From positions 10,935,180-10,999,179 of the forward strand of contig OX940872.1 of assembly GCA_954871525.1 (NCBI GenBank): a DNA stretch of 64,000 bases, given 5' to 3'. Positions 22,085 through 34,700 of this stretch are shown piece by piece (the stretch's first letter is position 1; every line of letters starts with the position of its first letter). The DNA comes from Parietaria judaica. Its lineage: Eukaryota > Streptophyta > Magnoliopsida > Rosales > Urticaceae. The notes under the pieces were generated by a model. It ran no database searches. It saw only the letters and a program-made list of their open reading frames with translations, and was not told the origin of the DNA. The position numbers were made by a program, and so were the translations under genes.

Positions 22085-23870
22085 TTTAACTAGCATTGAA
22101 AAAGAAACTTATTAAACTTTATTATAGGTAGAATGTCTTAGGTAAAATATTGATCGAAATAGTTACATGATGCATACATGTTCTCGGGAAAACGTTAACT
22201 AAACCCTTTAACTATTTCGTGATAATTTAACCGACTGTACACATCGTTGTCGTCCTTAAGGCATGATCACTCTAAGGTGACTCGCAGTATCAACTGTGTA
22301 CTTTGGTTAAACTAAGTTTTAGTCATAAACTTAATTAATTCTCAAAATAAGAACCACCACAGTTCTCTATGATTATTAACTATCACCATAGACGGTCAGG
22401 AAGCACCAACTTCCGTGCAAGCTTAACCCATTATTTTCGGTTCTCGGGATCCTCTTGGAAACGTCGTCCTTAAGGAATGGTCACTCTAGGGTGACTCACG
22501 ATCCATTTCCAAGATTTCTCCGTCCTCATATTCTTTTGGAACTATCACGGTGTCAAACCTTCCACAAGCACACCTTTCCTTAAGAGGAGTGGTCACTCTA
22601 GGGTGACTCGAGGCGGTGTGGTCAGCAGACCTTGTGACAGTCATAATGGAGACCATTTTTAATTAATTCTATAATTGCCATAGTTTTGTTAAGATAACGT
22701 TTTTAATATTAAACTAAGTTATTTAAAACTTATTATAAACTTTCTATTAATGACACATTAAAAGTTTATATTTTGGCTTTATTAATTACAACACGTAATT
22801 TCATAGTAAGCCTCAATGATTTTAGTGTTCATCATTTTGTCGGTAGTGATAGGTCAATCATACTTTCTCCAGGTAGATGGGAGGGGTCCTAACCGGTCAC
22901 CCAAAAGTGGATAGTGAACCGGCCCCATTTTTGATTCCCTCTTCCTCAGACAAGATTGTACGATTGAGATTTTTATGACTAATAATGAACACTTTACATT
23001 TACGCTTTATTATTTATATCTATCCTTAATTCGACACATTAATAATGATAAAACATAGGCACTATGTTTACGGGTTATGAAAATAGGTTATAACAAATTA
23101 TATCTATGATGAATATATATAATTAGATTTTAATGACTCTCATTCATCACGAATAATCATTAAATTACTTCATGAATTATCTATAATTATTTATGAAATT
23201 TTAAAATAAGTCAATGATGTCATTCCTAAGAATTATCATCCATTTTATAATATTAAATAAGACAATATTATTTAATCGTTAAATAATATCCATATTTAAT
23301 TTTATGAATTATATAAAATAAGTCAATGTTATTTATCCATAAATAACATCCATATTTTATATTCAATTAATTAATCATAATTAATTTAATCCATAATTAT
23401 TTAATTTCAATAATAATTAATATTTAATTATTCCTAGGGTACCGGGTCGGAATAAAATTCCAACCCATAATTAAATTATAAAACGTGGGCTCTCCGGGCC
23501 TAAGCCTGGGCCCAAGCCCAGGCCCACCACCCTAGGAAAAAATGTGCGCCCAGCACTTCGGGAAGGCCAGGGCAGCGCGCCTCGCGCTGGGCCCGCAGGC
23601 CCATTCCGCTGCCAGGCAGCGTGGGCCGCAAGCCCATTCCATATTTAATTTTATGAATTATTTGTCCTCCCTTGCCACGGGTTGGGCTGCGCCTCGCAGC
23701 CCGGCCAATTTTCCCGGTCCGATATTTCGGGTCGGGAAATAATCTAATTTTAAATTAATATTAAAATATCTAGAAAATTAATTTCAATTTTAAATATTAA
23801 TTTATTCATCAAATAATACGTTCTTTAAACCGTTAAATTAAATTACGTAATTATTTATCCTTGAACCATG
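22085..23870 (-). mobile_element. Copia leader copy 1 with three stem-loop repeats and GC-rich island
   Basis: A 1.8-kb untranslated stretch between the primer site and the gag-like ATG. Three repeats at 22251-22283, 22465-22497 and 22576-22609 share CCTTAAGG-like and GTCACTCTAGGGTGAC motifs; the latter is a self-complementary stem-loop, so it reads the same on either strand. A GC-rich patch at 23487-23730 has alternating GGGCC/GGCCC words and contrasts with AT-rich flanks. The same organisation recurs in leader copy 2. Confidence 0.65.
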
Positions 23871-23882
23871 GCTCTGATACCA
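23871..23882 (-). other. Primer-binding site, intact
   Basis: GCTCTGATACCA on the plus strand equals TGGTATCAGAGC on the minus strand, two bases from the end of LTR B. Confidence 0.85.
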
Positions 23883-23884
23883 AT

Positions 23885-26282
23885 TGTTGGAAATCGGTGG
23901 TATCAGTCCGACTTCCTTACCATGATAATAGCCTCCGAGGCGTCCCGGTAACATTTAAAATAATATTTTAAAGCGGAAATCTTTTTACCGGACCGACGAC
24001 ACGGATATCGGGTAATAATCATTTCGTTAAGATCTGATAAATATTTTGAATTTAATATTTCATAATCATTATTAATAATCTAGTCGAATAGGAAATAAAT
24101 AGAAAGCAGTAAATGGTTGCATTTATTGACCCTATGCATAAGGCCGTATCTCAGTTGACGATTCCGGCTGCGCGTTCTGACTTGGGCAGGGCTCCGCCGG
24201 TGCTGAGGGAAACTCCCGTGATCTTTTGGGATATTATCCTGGACTCCTCGTACCGAAGCGTGGGCTTCGCTGGCAGGACTCCGTCGCAAAATTTAACTGA
24301 TGGTTCTTTTAAAGTTACTGGAGAAAAATATCTCCTAAGCCGAACCAGAAGAGAGATCAGAAGCAGAAAACTCGCAGAACTTTAAGATAGAGGGAGAGCT
24401 TGAGTTTTTTCTCTGAGGAAGGTCTGAAAAATTTGTAGAATGAGCCTCCTATTTATAGGCTCAAGCTGTAACCGATTTGGAGATTTTCCCTCCCTTTATT
24501 CGAATTCTATTAATCAAATATAATTAATTATTTCAATCCAATGGTCCAGATTCAATCTCATCTAAATCCAATTGATATAATTAATCATAGATTTAATTAA
24601 ATAATAATACATGATAAGATCAAAATATTTAATCTTATCATCATATTAATAAAATTTGAAATATATTATATATACATATAAAAATTCGAATTTGTTTATG
24701 ATTATCTAGATCCAATGATTAAAAATAAATCTTAAACCAATCCAATGGATCAAATCAATTAGGGATAAAGTCAAATGCCCTAGGGTTTCATAAAACCCTA
24801 ATTCGAACTCTTATCCTCATTTATATTCGAATTATATTATCATATATAATATTATATTATCATATACTAATTAGATATTAATAATTAAATCCAAATAATT
24901 AAATTATATTAATAAAACCTGATCTCAATATCACACATTAAATGTCATGGTGCCACACCATCATTTAAATTCGTGACATGTGATTTAATTTCATAGTTTA
25001 TCGAACCGAGTCATAAACTTAGAAAATCCATAAATCACAAACCGCAAGTCTGAATGACTTGGTTCAAAAAGCAAAGTTGCTTAGAATTTAATTTACAACA
25101 ACATGGTGCTGTTATAAAATCTAAATTATAACTTTCTTTTTATCAATTAATTCTATGTACCAAAATATGATACTTTTGCCACTCTAACGATAAAACTATC
25201 TGACGTCTGACACAGACTTGTTAGTTTTATAAGTCGAGCCAAATGATTAAACATTATCGAGAATGTATTTTAATCACGTATGTATCATCCGTTACGGAGC
25301 TATCATGGGGACCATAGACCCGTATCACTTAAGCTCCAACGTACTGCTAATTGTTCGTCAAACCTTGAAGTGATTCCAATATAGACCTGAGGCTGCACTC
25401 TTTAATGATACGGTATATATTATTCCCTTATAACAGCAGGGTGTCCATTGATACAATCAAATTCGGGTTATTGTCCTTTCACTTGATGACTCACACATGA
25501 CCAGGTAGTTTTTACCGTAATGCCCCTCATTGCCTTTTCATCCTTGACTCAGTCAGTAATATTATGAGTAACCCACTTATGGTTTCGATTCATAAGTTGC
25601 GCACGGGTACCTCTCACTTCTCACCACTGACAACCAAGGGAATCATCATGACTCTGAAGAGAGCTGTGTGATGTCCATGTCTATGATCAAGCTATCCTTA
25701 CTACTGACTATCATGTTCCCAAAATAATAGCGATGGGAACAGCGGTAATATCTTGTGTTTTTTAACGGTTAAATCAAAGAACAATCAAGCCAGTAACTCG
25801 AACTCATGATCACTAAGGACTTAGAACTAATATCCATTTGATCATCATTTTGTGACTCAACTACAAGTTATCAGTGACGGTCTTATATGATAACTTCTTG
25901 AGTTTAAGTCAGGTCCAGTCCAGTATGAAGACGCTTCATACTTAATGCAGTTCTAGTGAGTGTGACACACACATAATCCAGAATAGGATTGTCACTTAGT
26001 CACATTAATGACCTTACATGATTAATGGGCTCCCACCCAGTTAATCAGGTCACAGACGTTTTAAGTTCATTTATTATGATTATTAATTCTTCCTCACATC
26101 GACTCTGTTGTGATAATAATTACATAATTGCATCCTTTATGAACTAAGGAATCAAACATTCTATTTTACTCTACCAGAAACTATAATAAGATTAACATAA
26201 TAAGCATCATATTTATTCAACGACTTGTCATAATATTTTACAAAAGGATAAATATCTTGTTTAAGGACACATATGTCCAACA
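23885..26282 (-). repeat. Copia LTR 'B' (2.4 kb)
   Basis: Bounded TGTTGGAAATCGGTGG and ATATGTCCAACA. Internally it tracks LTR D closely (GGTATCAGTCC, AATAGCCTCCGAGRCGTCCC, and later shared blocks) and LTRs A and C less so. It cannot be the original partner of LTR A because the two belong to different subfamilies and differ in length by over 400 bp. Confidence 0.8.
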
Positions 26283-28102
26283 TTAACTGGTATTGAAAAA
26301 GAAACTTATTAAACTTTATTATAGGTAGAATGTGTTAGGAACTTATTGATTTGAAATAGTTACATGATGCAAACATGTTCCGGGAAAACGTTAATTAAAG
26401 CCATTAACTATTTAGTGATAATTTAACCGATTGTACACGTTGTTGCCGTCCTTAGCGAATGGTCACTCTAGGGTGACTCAGCGGGATCAACAGTGTAGTT
26501 TGGTTAAACAAATTTTAGTCATAAAATTATTATCAAAACAAGAACTACCAAAGTTCCTTATGATTATTAACTATCACCATAGACGGTCGGGAAGCATCAA
26601 CTTCCGTTCAATATCAACCCATTATTTTTGGTTCTCGGATTAGTCTTGGAAACGTCGTCCTTGGGGAATGGTCACACTGAGGTGACTCACGGTCCATTTC
26701 CAAGATTCCTCGGTCCCCATATTATTTTGGAACTATCACGATGTCGAACCTTCCACAAGCAAACCTTCATTTTGGAATAGACACACAAAGGTGACTCAAG
26801 GCCGTGTGGTCAGCAGACCACGTGACAGTAATAATGGAGACCTTTTAAATATTCTATACTTGCCATTGTTTTAGAAAAATAACGTTTTAGAATCTCCTAA
26901 GTTATTATAATAAACTCCATTTAAAGACACACATTAAAAACGTTTATCTTAAGCCGTTATAATTACCGGCGTAATGTTTAATAAACCTAGTCATTTATTT
27001 AATATTCGTCTGTAGTGATAGATTGAAACGTATTCTCTCCACGTCGATAGGAGGGGTCTTAACCAGTCACTCAGAAGTGGATGGTGAACCGACCCCACTT
27101 TCGATTCCTTCTTCCTTAGGCAAGATTGTATGTTTCAAATTTTTCTGACTAAAAACAAATAAATCTTATTTACAGTTCATTATTTATATTTATCCTATAC
27201 CAACATATAAATAATGACTTTAACATAGGAACAATGTTTAAAGGGTTATGAAAATAGGTTTAACAAATTATTTCAATGATGAATTTATAATTACATGTCA
27301 ATGATACTTATTCTCTAATAATTATATTTCATATAATTATCCCTTTGAAAAATAAAAATAAGACAATGATATTTTCTTCAAAGAATTATCATCTATATTT
27401 TTAGATTATGAATTCAAAAAAATAAGACAATGCTCTTTACCAAAAATAACATCCGTATTTTACATAAAATAAGAAAATCTTATTTATCAAAAATAACATC
27501 CATATTTTATTTAGTTACTTAATCATACATAATTAATTTAATTCTTAATATTAATTCAAAAATAAAATTAATTACATAATCCATGCATATTTGGGTCGGG
27601 TTTAGAAATCCGACCCAATTCATACAATTAAGCACGTGGGCTAACCGGGCGTAAGCCCAGGCCCACATGCCCACAGATTCCCCACGGGCTGCCCACCGAG
27701 GGCTTTGGGCGCTGCCAGGCAGCGCGCCCTTGGCACAGGCCTGGAGGCCCACGACGCTGCCATGCACCTCACGCCTACCGGGCCTTGGCCAAGCCTTGAA
27801 CGGCATGCCCGTACGCTGGGCCTGCGGCGTGCCCTTGCACGTTGGCCGAATGGTGTGGGCCTGGCCGAAGTACCCGGGGCTGCAGTGCAGCCACACTTCG
27901 TGGCTGCCACGGGTTGGGCTGCCTAGTGCAGCCAGACACAATACCCAATCCGAAAGTTTGGTTCGGGTAATTACCCAACATTAAAATTTATTTTAAAATA
28001 TCTAGAAATTAATTTAAATTTCAAAATCAATTTCTTCATCAAATAATTCGTTCAATTTTAAAACCTTAAATAAATTACGTAATTATTTTTCCTTGAACCA
28101 TG
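26283..28102 (-). mobile_element. Copia leader copy 2
   Basis: Homologous over its length to leader copy 1, starting with the shared block TATTGAAAAAGAAACTTATT. It repeats the three stem-loop units at about 26447-26479, 26655-26689 and 26767-26798 (the third decayed) and the GC-rich island at about 27630-27930. It breaks off exactly where LTR B begins, just before the gag ATG position, so it lacks coding sequence. Confidence 0.65.
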
Positions 28103-28114
28103 ACTCTAATACCA
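28103..28114 (-). other. Decayed primer-binding site
   Basis: ACTCTAATACCA differs from the canonical GCTCTGATACCA at two positions, both consistent with C-to-T decay on the minus strand. It abuts LTR C. Confidence 0.7.
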
Positions 28115-28116
28115 AT

Positions 28117-30667
28117 TGTCGAGAATTTCATTACGATTCCATTGTAATTATCACAATATATGCCTCTAATACGTCCGGGTAACATTTAAAACATATTAAA
28201 AGCGGAAAACTTGTTACTATGTACAATGTATTAATATCGTATAATTATCATGTACAAGATCTGATAAATTACTAGCAATTTAATTTTCATAAATTCATTA
28301 TTATTTATCTAGTCTATATGAAATAAATAAAATTGTAAATAAAAGTTTACATTTATTGACCCAATGCATAAGGCCGTACCTCATATGACAACTTCATGTT
28401 GCGCGTTCTGAACCGGGCAGGGCTTCGCCGATGCTGAGGGAAACTCCCGTGATCTTCTAGGATATTCTTCTGGACTCCTCGTACCGAAGAGTGGGCTTCG
28501 CCGGCAGGACTCCGTCGCAGAACTTTAACTAAAGGTTCTTTAAAAGCTTCCGGAGAACAATGTCTCACTAAGCCGAACTAGAAAAGAGAGATCAGAAGCT
28601 AAGAAACTCGCAGACTCTAGAGAAATAGAGAGATTGAATTCTTGCTCTGGGGAAGTGTATGAAATGTGTAGAATGAATCTTGTATTTATAGGTTCATGGA
28701 AAAGCCAATAAGGGAAGTTTCCTTGCTTGAATTTTGAATTCTAAAATAGGTAAATATACTAAATAACTCAAACTATTGGCCAAGATTTTATCATCAAAGA
28801 TCCAATGGTTCTAATTAATTAGGGATTTAACCAAATAAGAAAACCATGAATAAATGAATTATCCAATCACTTCCTTATATAAGAGAATTCGAATTCCTTA
28901 TGTATGCATATGAAAATTTTTAAATCAATAAGCTTGATCAAATGGTTGGAAATAATTCCATAACCAATTTAATGGACAATATTGATTTAGGAAAAATTTA
29001 ACTCTCCAAACTTGATTGCCAAGCTTTAGAATTCGACCTCCCTTTATAACGAATTCAATTTTGCATTACATATATACATGTTAATTAATTTCCGATCCAA
29101 TGGTTAAGATTAATTCTTAAACCAATCCAATGAATAAAATTAAATAAGCGATTTTGAAATTCATACTTGGTCACTGGGTCATTTTCGAATTAGGCTTTCC
29201 AAATTAATTGTCATGATCCCACGGTTAAGATTAAACTTGACCGATCTAATGAACCAAATTAATTTCATGATTTTTATCCATTAATACTTAAACATATGTA
29301 CTTATGCCGTTTATTTGGAAAGTTCAAATCCAAGCAAATTCGTGTAAGCCCAACTCACCCATTTACTTGGGCCACATTATTTCGACACATTCATATGTAT
29401 ATACCAAATAAACATTTTAATCAAATAACATAAATCTATTAATTATTACTTACTTTTTAATAAGAATATTAATAATTAAATCCAAAAAATTAAATTATAT
29501 TATTGACCACTGATCTCGATATAACACATTAAATGTCGCGGTGCAACACCATCATTTAAATTCGTCACATGTGATTAAATTTCACATATATATGAAAACG
29601 ATCGTAAACTTGTAAATTCTCTAAATCACAAACCGCACGTCAAAACGACTATGTTCCAAAAGTAAAGTTTCTTAGAATTTAATTTCCAACAGCTTTCTAG
29701 TTGATGAAAATCTAAATTCAACTTTCTATTGTCAGTTTAATTTCCAGCACTAAACTTTGGTACTTTTGCCATGTCAAAAATAAAACTTTCAAACTCTGAC
29801 ACGGACATTAGTTTTATGAATCCTAACGAATGATAAAACATATCAAATGTCTAAATCACGTACTATCATACGTTTCGGAGTTATCATGGGGACCATGGAA
29901 CCGTATCAATGAAGCTCCAATGAACTGCTAATGGTGTGTAAAACCTAGGTGTTATTCCACTATAAACCCGAGGCTGCACTCTCTAGTGATACAATATATA
30001 TTATTCCCTTTATAGCAAGGTGTCCATTGATACAATCAAACTCATGTCATGGATCTTTCACTTGATGATCCAAACACGAGCAGGTAGTTTTTACCGTTTT
30101 GCCTCTCATTGCATTTTCATCTTTAACTCAGTTAGTAATATTGTGAGTAACCCACTTATGGTTTCGATTCATAATTTGGGCACGGGTACCTCTCACTTCG
30201 CACCACTAACAATCAAGAGAATCATCTTGACTCTGAAGAGAGCTATGTGATGTTTATTTCTATTATCAAGCTACCCTTATCTGTTGACTATCATGTTCCT
30301 ATAGTACCAACATTGGGAACGACAGTAAATGTGTTATCAAATAGTTAAATTAAAGATCAATCAAGTCAACAGTCCAGAATAGGATTACATCACTTATTCA
30401 CATTAATGACTTTATCCGATTAATGAGCTCCCACTCAGCTAATCAAGTCATTGACATTTTAAGTTCATTTATTATGATTATTAATTATTCCTCAAATTGA
30501 CTCGGTTATGATAATAATAACATAATTTCATCATTTATTAACTATTGACCAAACATTCTATTTTACTCAACCAGAAAGTATAATAAAATTATCATAACAA
30601 GTAACATCTTTTATTCAACGACTTTGGTCAAAATCTTTTACAATTAGGGAAAAGACATCTTGTTTAA
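28117..30667 (-). repeat. Copia LTR 'C', truncated
   Basis: Begins TGTCGAGAATTTCATTACG and follows LTR A closely. It stops at ATCTTGTTTAA, about 16 bp short of the GGACACATATGTCCAACA end seen in A, B and D. It is the 5' LTR of the outer element in minus orientation. The missing tip means no target duplication can be scored. Confidence 0.75.
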
Positions 30668-30906
30668 AATAGAATGTTAAATCCAACTATGCACCTGCCG
30701 AGAACAGCAATGTATCCCGCAGCACAGGCGAGGCTGAGGTTCTTGATTATCCATGGTTCATTATAGTAGTGCCAGACCTCTCCCAGGATGGTAAAGCAGA
30801 TGCCGAGCCTGGCCAGAGTGCGCTCTATGATTGGCTTGAAACGATGACATGAAACAAATGGGCGAGCGGGAATGAGAAGTGGTGAGTTTCGACGGGTATG
30901 ACTCAC
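30667..30906 (-). CDS. Unrecognised ORF with a membrane-like C-terminus
   Basis: I do not recognise this 80-residue frame. Its second half (residues about 35-80) is hydrophobic with aromatic residues: LARLGICFTILGEVWHYYNE, then LSLACAAGYIAVLGRC. This resembles one or two transmembrane helices. Base composition is coding-like compared with the flanks. It starts exactly where the truncated Copia LTR ends, so it may be an exon or relic of a host gene cut by the insertion. Confidence 0.3.
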
Positions 30907-31000
30907 CCTCTCTGATAGCAGAAGCTGGAAACTACTTCGTCACTTTTAGGGTTCACCGTTGCTATACAGTTAGACATGATTTTGATTCATTGAATAATAC

Positions 31001-31728
31001 CAAGGTTTGAATTTCCCTTGATTATCCTCGGTAATCGTAGATTATCCGTCTTACCAGTAGTCATCGGAAAAAGTTCTATATCAATCGATTATCCGTAATA
31101 ACAGAGTAAAAATAACAAAAAATTGGATACCTTAAAAAAATTACACTTTTCAATAATTTTCGGCAGAAGTACCTTTAATGCAAAAAAACAAAAAGTATAA
31201 TTTTCAAGAAAAAATTTAACTTTGCATGACCTACTAGCCAAGTATCAAGATATATAGGTTGAGTTGCTTGGATTTAGAAATGGAGATCGCTATTTATATA
31301 CTAACAATGTTATTATTTTCTTGTATTTGTTCCACGTGGGACTTTCCAAATCCAAACAAATGTGTATTTTTTATTCATTTATATTTGCTCTATGTGGGAC
31401 TTCTCTACAAAGCCAAATAGTTAATTATATGTATTATCAAATTTGTAGTATCTTTTAATCTTGTTTTTATTTTCTTATATTTGAGTATGACATGGTGTTA
31501 CTTTAATGTTTACATAATGAGAGTGAGACTATATTTTATTTACATATGTAAACTTAGTAGATATATTCTTGAAATCATTTTAGTTGTTTTACATCGATAA
31601 TCATCGATAAGGGTCGATAACGATAAGCTAAAGTTTTAGTACTTTTCCATCGATAATCCTAAAAAATTCATCGATAATCCTCGAAAAAGACAACCAATTT
31701 ATCAGCACAAATGACATTTGGAACCTTG
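31001..31728. mobile_element. hAT-like non-autonomous element with 8-bp target duplication
   Basis: A 728-bp element flanked by AATAATAC at 30993-31000 and 31729-31736. Ends are short inverted repeats: CAAGGTTTGAAT on the left, CAAGGTTCCAAAT as the complement of the right. Subterminal DNA is full of ATCGATAATC / GATTATCC words in both orientations. An internal 64-codon frame has no recognisable domain. There is no transposase. Confidence 0.75.
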
Positions 31729-31739
31729 AATAATACTAT

Positions 31740-34700
31740 TGTTGGACATATTTTAAGTATCCCCTCTATTCAAATGCTAATCTCGCATGTATAAGATTAT
31801 GGTCCTTTTATTAGGAATGAAAGGTCCTTATGTTGGAAATCGGGGTATCAGTCCCGACTTCATTACCACAATAATAGCCTCCGAGACGTCCCGGTAACAT
31901 TTAAAAAATTAAGCAGAAAACTTGTTACCGTATCGACGACACGGATATCAGGTAATTACCATTTTGTTAAGACCCGATAAATATTTCGAATTTAATATTT
32001 CATAATCATTATTAATAATCTAGTCGAATAGGAAATAAATAGAAAGCAGTAAATGGTTGCATTTACTGACCCAATGCATAAGGCCGTACCTCTAAGACGA
32101 TTCCGGCTGCGCGTTATGAACTTGGGCAGGGCTCCGCCGGTGCTGAGGGAAACTCCCGTGATCTTCCGGAATATTCTCCTGGACTCCTCGTACCGAAGCG
32201 TGGACTTTGCCGGCAGGACTCCATCGCAAAAGTTAACTGGCGGTTCTTTTAAAGCTACCGGAGAAAAATATCTCCTAAGCCTAACCAGAAGAGAGATCAG
32301 AAGCAGAAAACTCGCAGACCCTAAAGGGAGAGGGAGAGATCGAGTTTTTGCTCTGGGGAAAGGTGTGAAAAATGTGTAGATATTTATATGCTCAAGCTGT
32401 AACCGAGAGATTTTTCCTCCCATTTTTTGAATTTTAATAATTTAATTTAATTAATTATTTCAATCCAATGGTCTAGATTCAATCTCATCTAAATCCAATG
32501 GATATAATTAATCAGGGATTTAATTAAATAATAATACATGATAAGATCAAAATATTTAATCTTATCATCATATGAATTAAATTCGAAATATATATATACA
32601 TATTTAAAATTCGAATTTGTTTAATTATAATCTAGATCCAATGGTTAAAAATAAATCTTAAACAGATCCAATGGATCAAATAAATTAGGGATAAAATCAA
32701 ATGCCCTAGGTTTTTACAAAAACCCTAATTCAAATTCATATCCTTTTATTAATTCGAATTATATATTGTATATATATAATATTAATTAATTTCTAATCCG
32801 ACGGTATAGATTAAAACTTAAAATCGATCTAACGGATATAATTAATTAACTTAATTCGATATACCTAAGCTTGGTCACCAAGTTATTAATTTCGAATTTC
32901 CTTTAGGGTTAAAATCAATTATCTTAATCAAACGGTTGATATTAAATCATAGCCGATCTAATAGATTAAATTGATTTTAGGAATTTGCTAGAATACCAAA
33001 ACATTTGGTACTTATGCAAAAATATGGAATATCCAAAACATATGATTCGAACTTGCTAGGGTTTGAAAATACCAAAACCTAATTCGAATTTTACACATTT
33101 AATATATATAAATATATATTTTATTTATTAATATAAATCCATTAAGTATTAATTAATTATTAATAAGATATTAATAATTAAATCCAAATAATTAAATTAT
33201 ATTAATAAATTCTGATCTCAATATCACACATTAAAATTTCATGGTGCCACACCATCATTTAAATTCGTGACATGTGATTTAATTTCATAGTTTATCAAAC
33301 CCAGTCACAAACTTAGAAAATTCATAAATCACAAACCTTAAGTCAGAATGACTTGGTTCAAAAAGAAAAGTTGCTTAGAATGTAATTTAAAACAACATGG
33401 TGCTGATACAAAATCTAAATTCTAATTTTCTTTTTATCAGTTAATTTCGTGTACCAAAATATGATATTTTTGCCACGCTGCCGATAAAACTATCTGACGT
33501 CTGCCAAAGACTTTGTCAGGTATATAAGTCTAGCCAATTATTTAAACATTATCCATAATGAATTTTAATCACGTACGTATCATCTGTTACAGAGTTATCC
33601 TGGGGACCATCGACTCGTATCACTTAAGCTCCAACGAACTGCTAGTTGTTCGTCCAACCTCGAAGTGATTCCACTATAGACCCGAGGCTGCACTATTTAG
33701 TGATATGGTATATATTATTCCCTTATAACAGCAGGGTGTCCATTGATACAATCAAATTCGGGTTATTGTCTTTTTACTTGATGACTCACACATGAGCAGG
33801 CGGTTTTTACCGTAATGCCCCTCATTGCATTTTCATCCTTGACTCAGTCAGTAATATTATGAGCAACCCACTTATGGTTTCGATTCATAAGTTGTGCACG
33901 GGTACCTCTCACTTCTCACCACTGAAAACCAAGGGAATCATCATGACTCTGGAGAGAGTTGTGTGATGCCCATGTCTATGATCAGACTATCCTTACTACT
34001 AACTATCATGTTCCCAAAATAATAGTGTTGGGAACAGAGGTAATATCTTGTGTTCTGTAACGGTTAAATCAAAGAACAATCAAGCCAGTAACTCGGACTC
34101 AGGATCACTCAGGACTTAAAACTAATATCCATTTGATCATCATTTTGTAACTCAACTTCAAGTTACCAGTGAGGGTCTTATATGATAACTTCTTGAGTTT
34201 AAGTCAGGTCCTGTCCAGTATGAAGACGCTTCATACTTAATGCACTTCTAGTGAGTGTGACACACACACATAATCCAGAATAGGATTGTCACTTAGTCAC
34301 ATTAATGACCTTACACGATTAATGAGCTCCCACCCAGTTAATGAGGTCACAGACGTTTTAAGTACATTTATTATGATTATTAATTCTTCCTCACACTGAC
34401 TATGTTATGATAATAATAACATAATTGCATCCTTTATGAACTAAGGAAATAAACATTCTGTTCTACTCTACCAGAAATTATAATAAGATTAACATAATAA
34501 GTATCATCTTTATTCAATGACTTGTCATAATCTTTTACAAATGGATAAATATCTTCTTTAAGGACACATATGTCCAACACCTTATTAATGTTAATCATAT
34601 ATAGTCATCTAAGATTAATGATAGAGAATATTAATTGAATGTTCGATCCTTAGTTCTTTAATTTTGCTCTCGTGTTCAATCATCACAATAGTCTATGTGA

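Noticed and set aside
24080..24385. Open frames around 24080-24385, repeated at 28353 and 32053
   Set aside because: The same sequence occurs at the same place in each Copia LTR copy; it is LTR sequence, not a gene.
27519..27984. Several overlapping open frames in the GC-rich patch
   Set aside because: They overlap on both strands, have low-complexity G/A/P/R composition, match no family I know, and lie within the Copia leader island.
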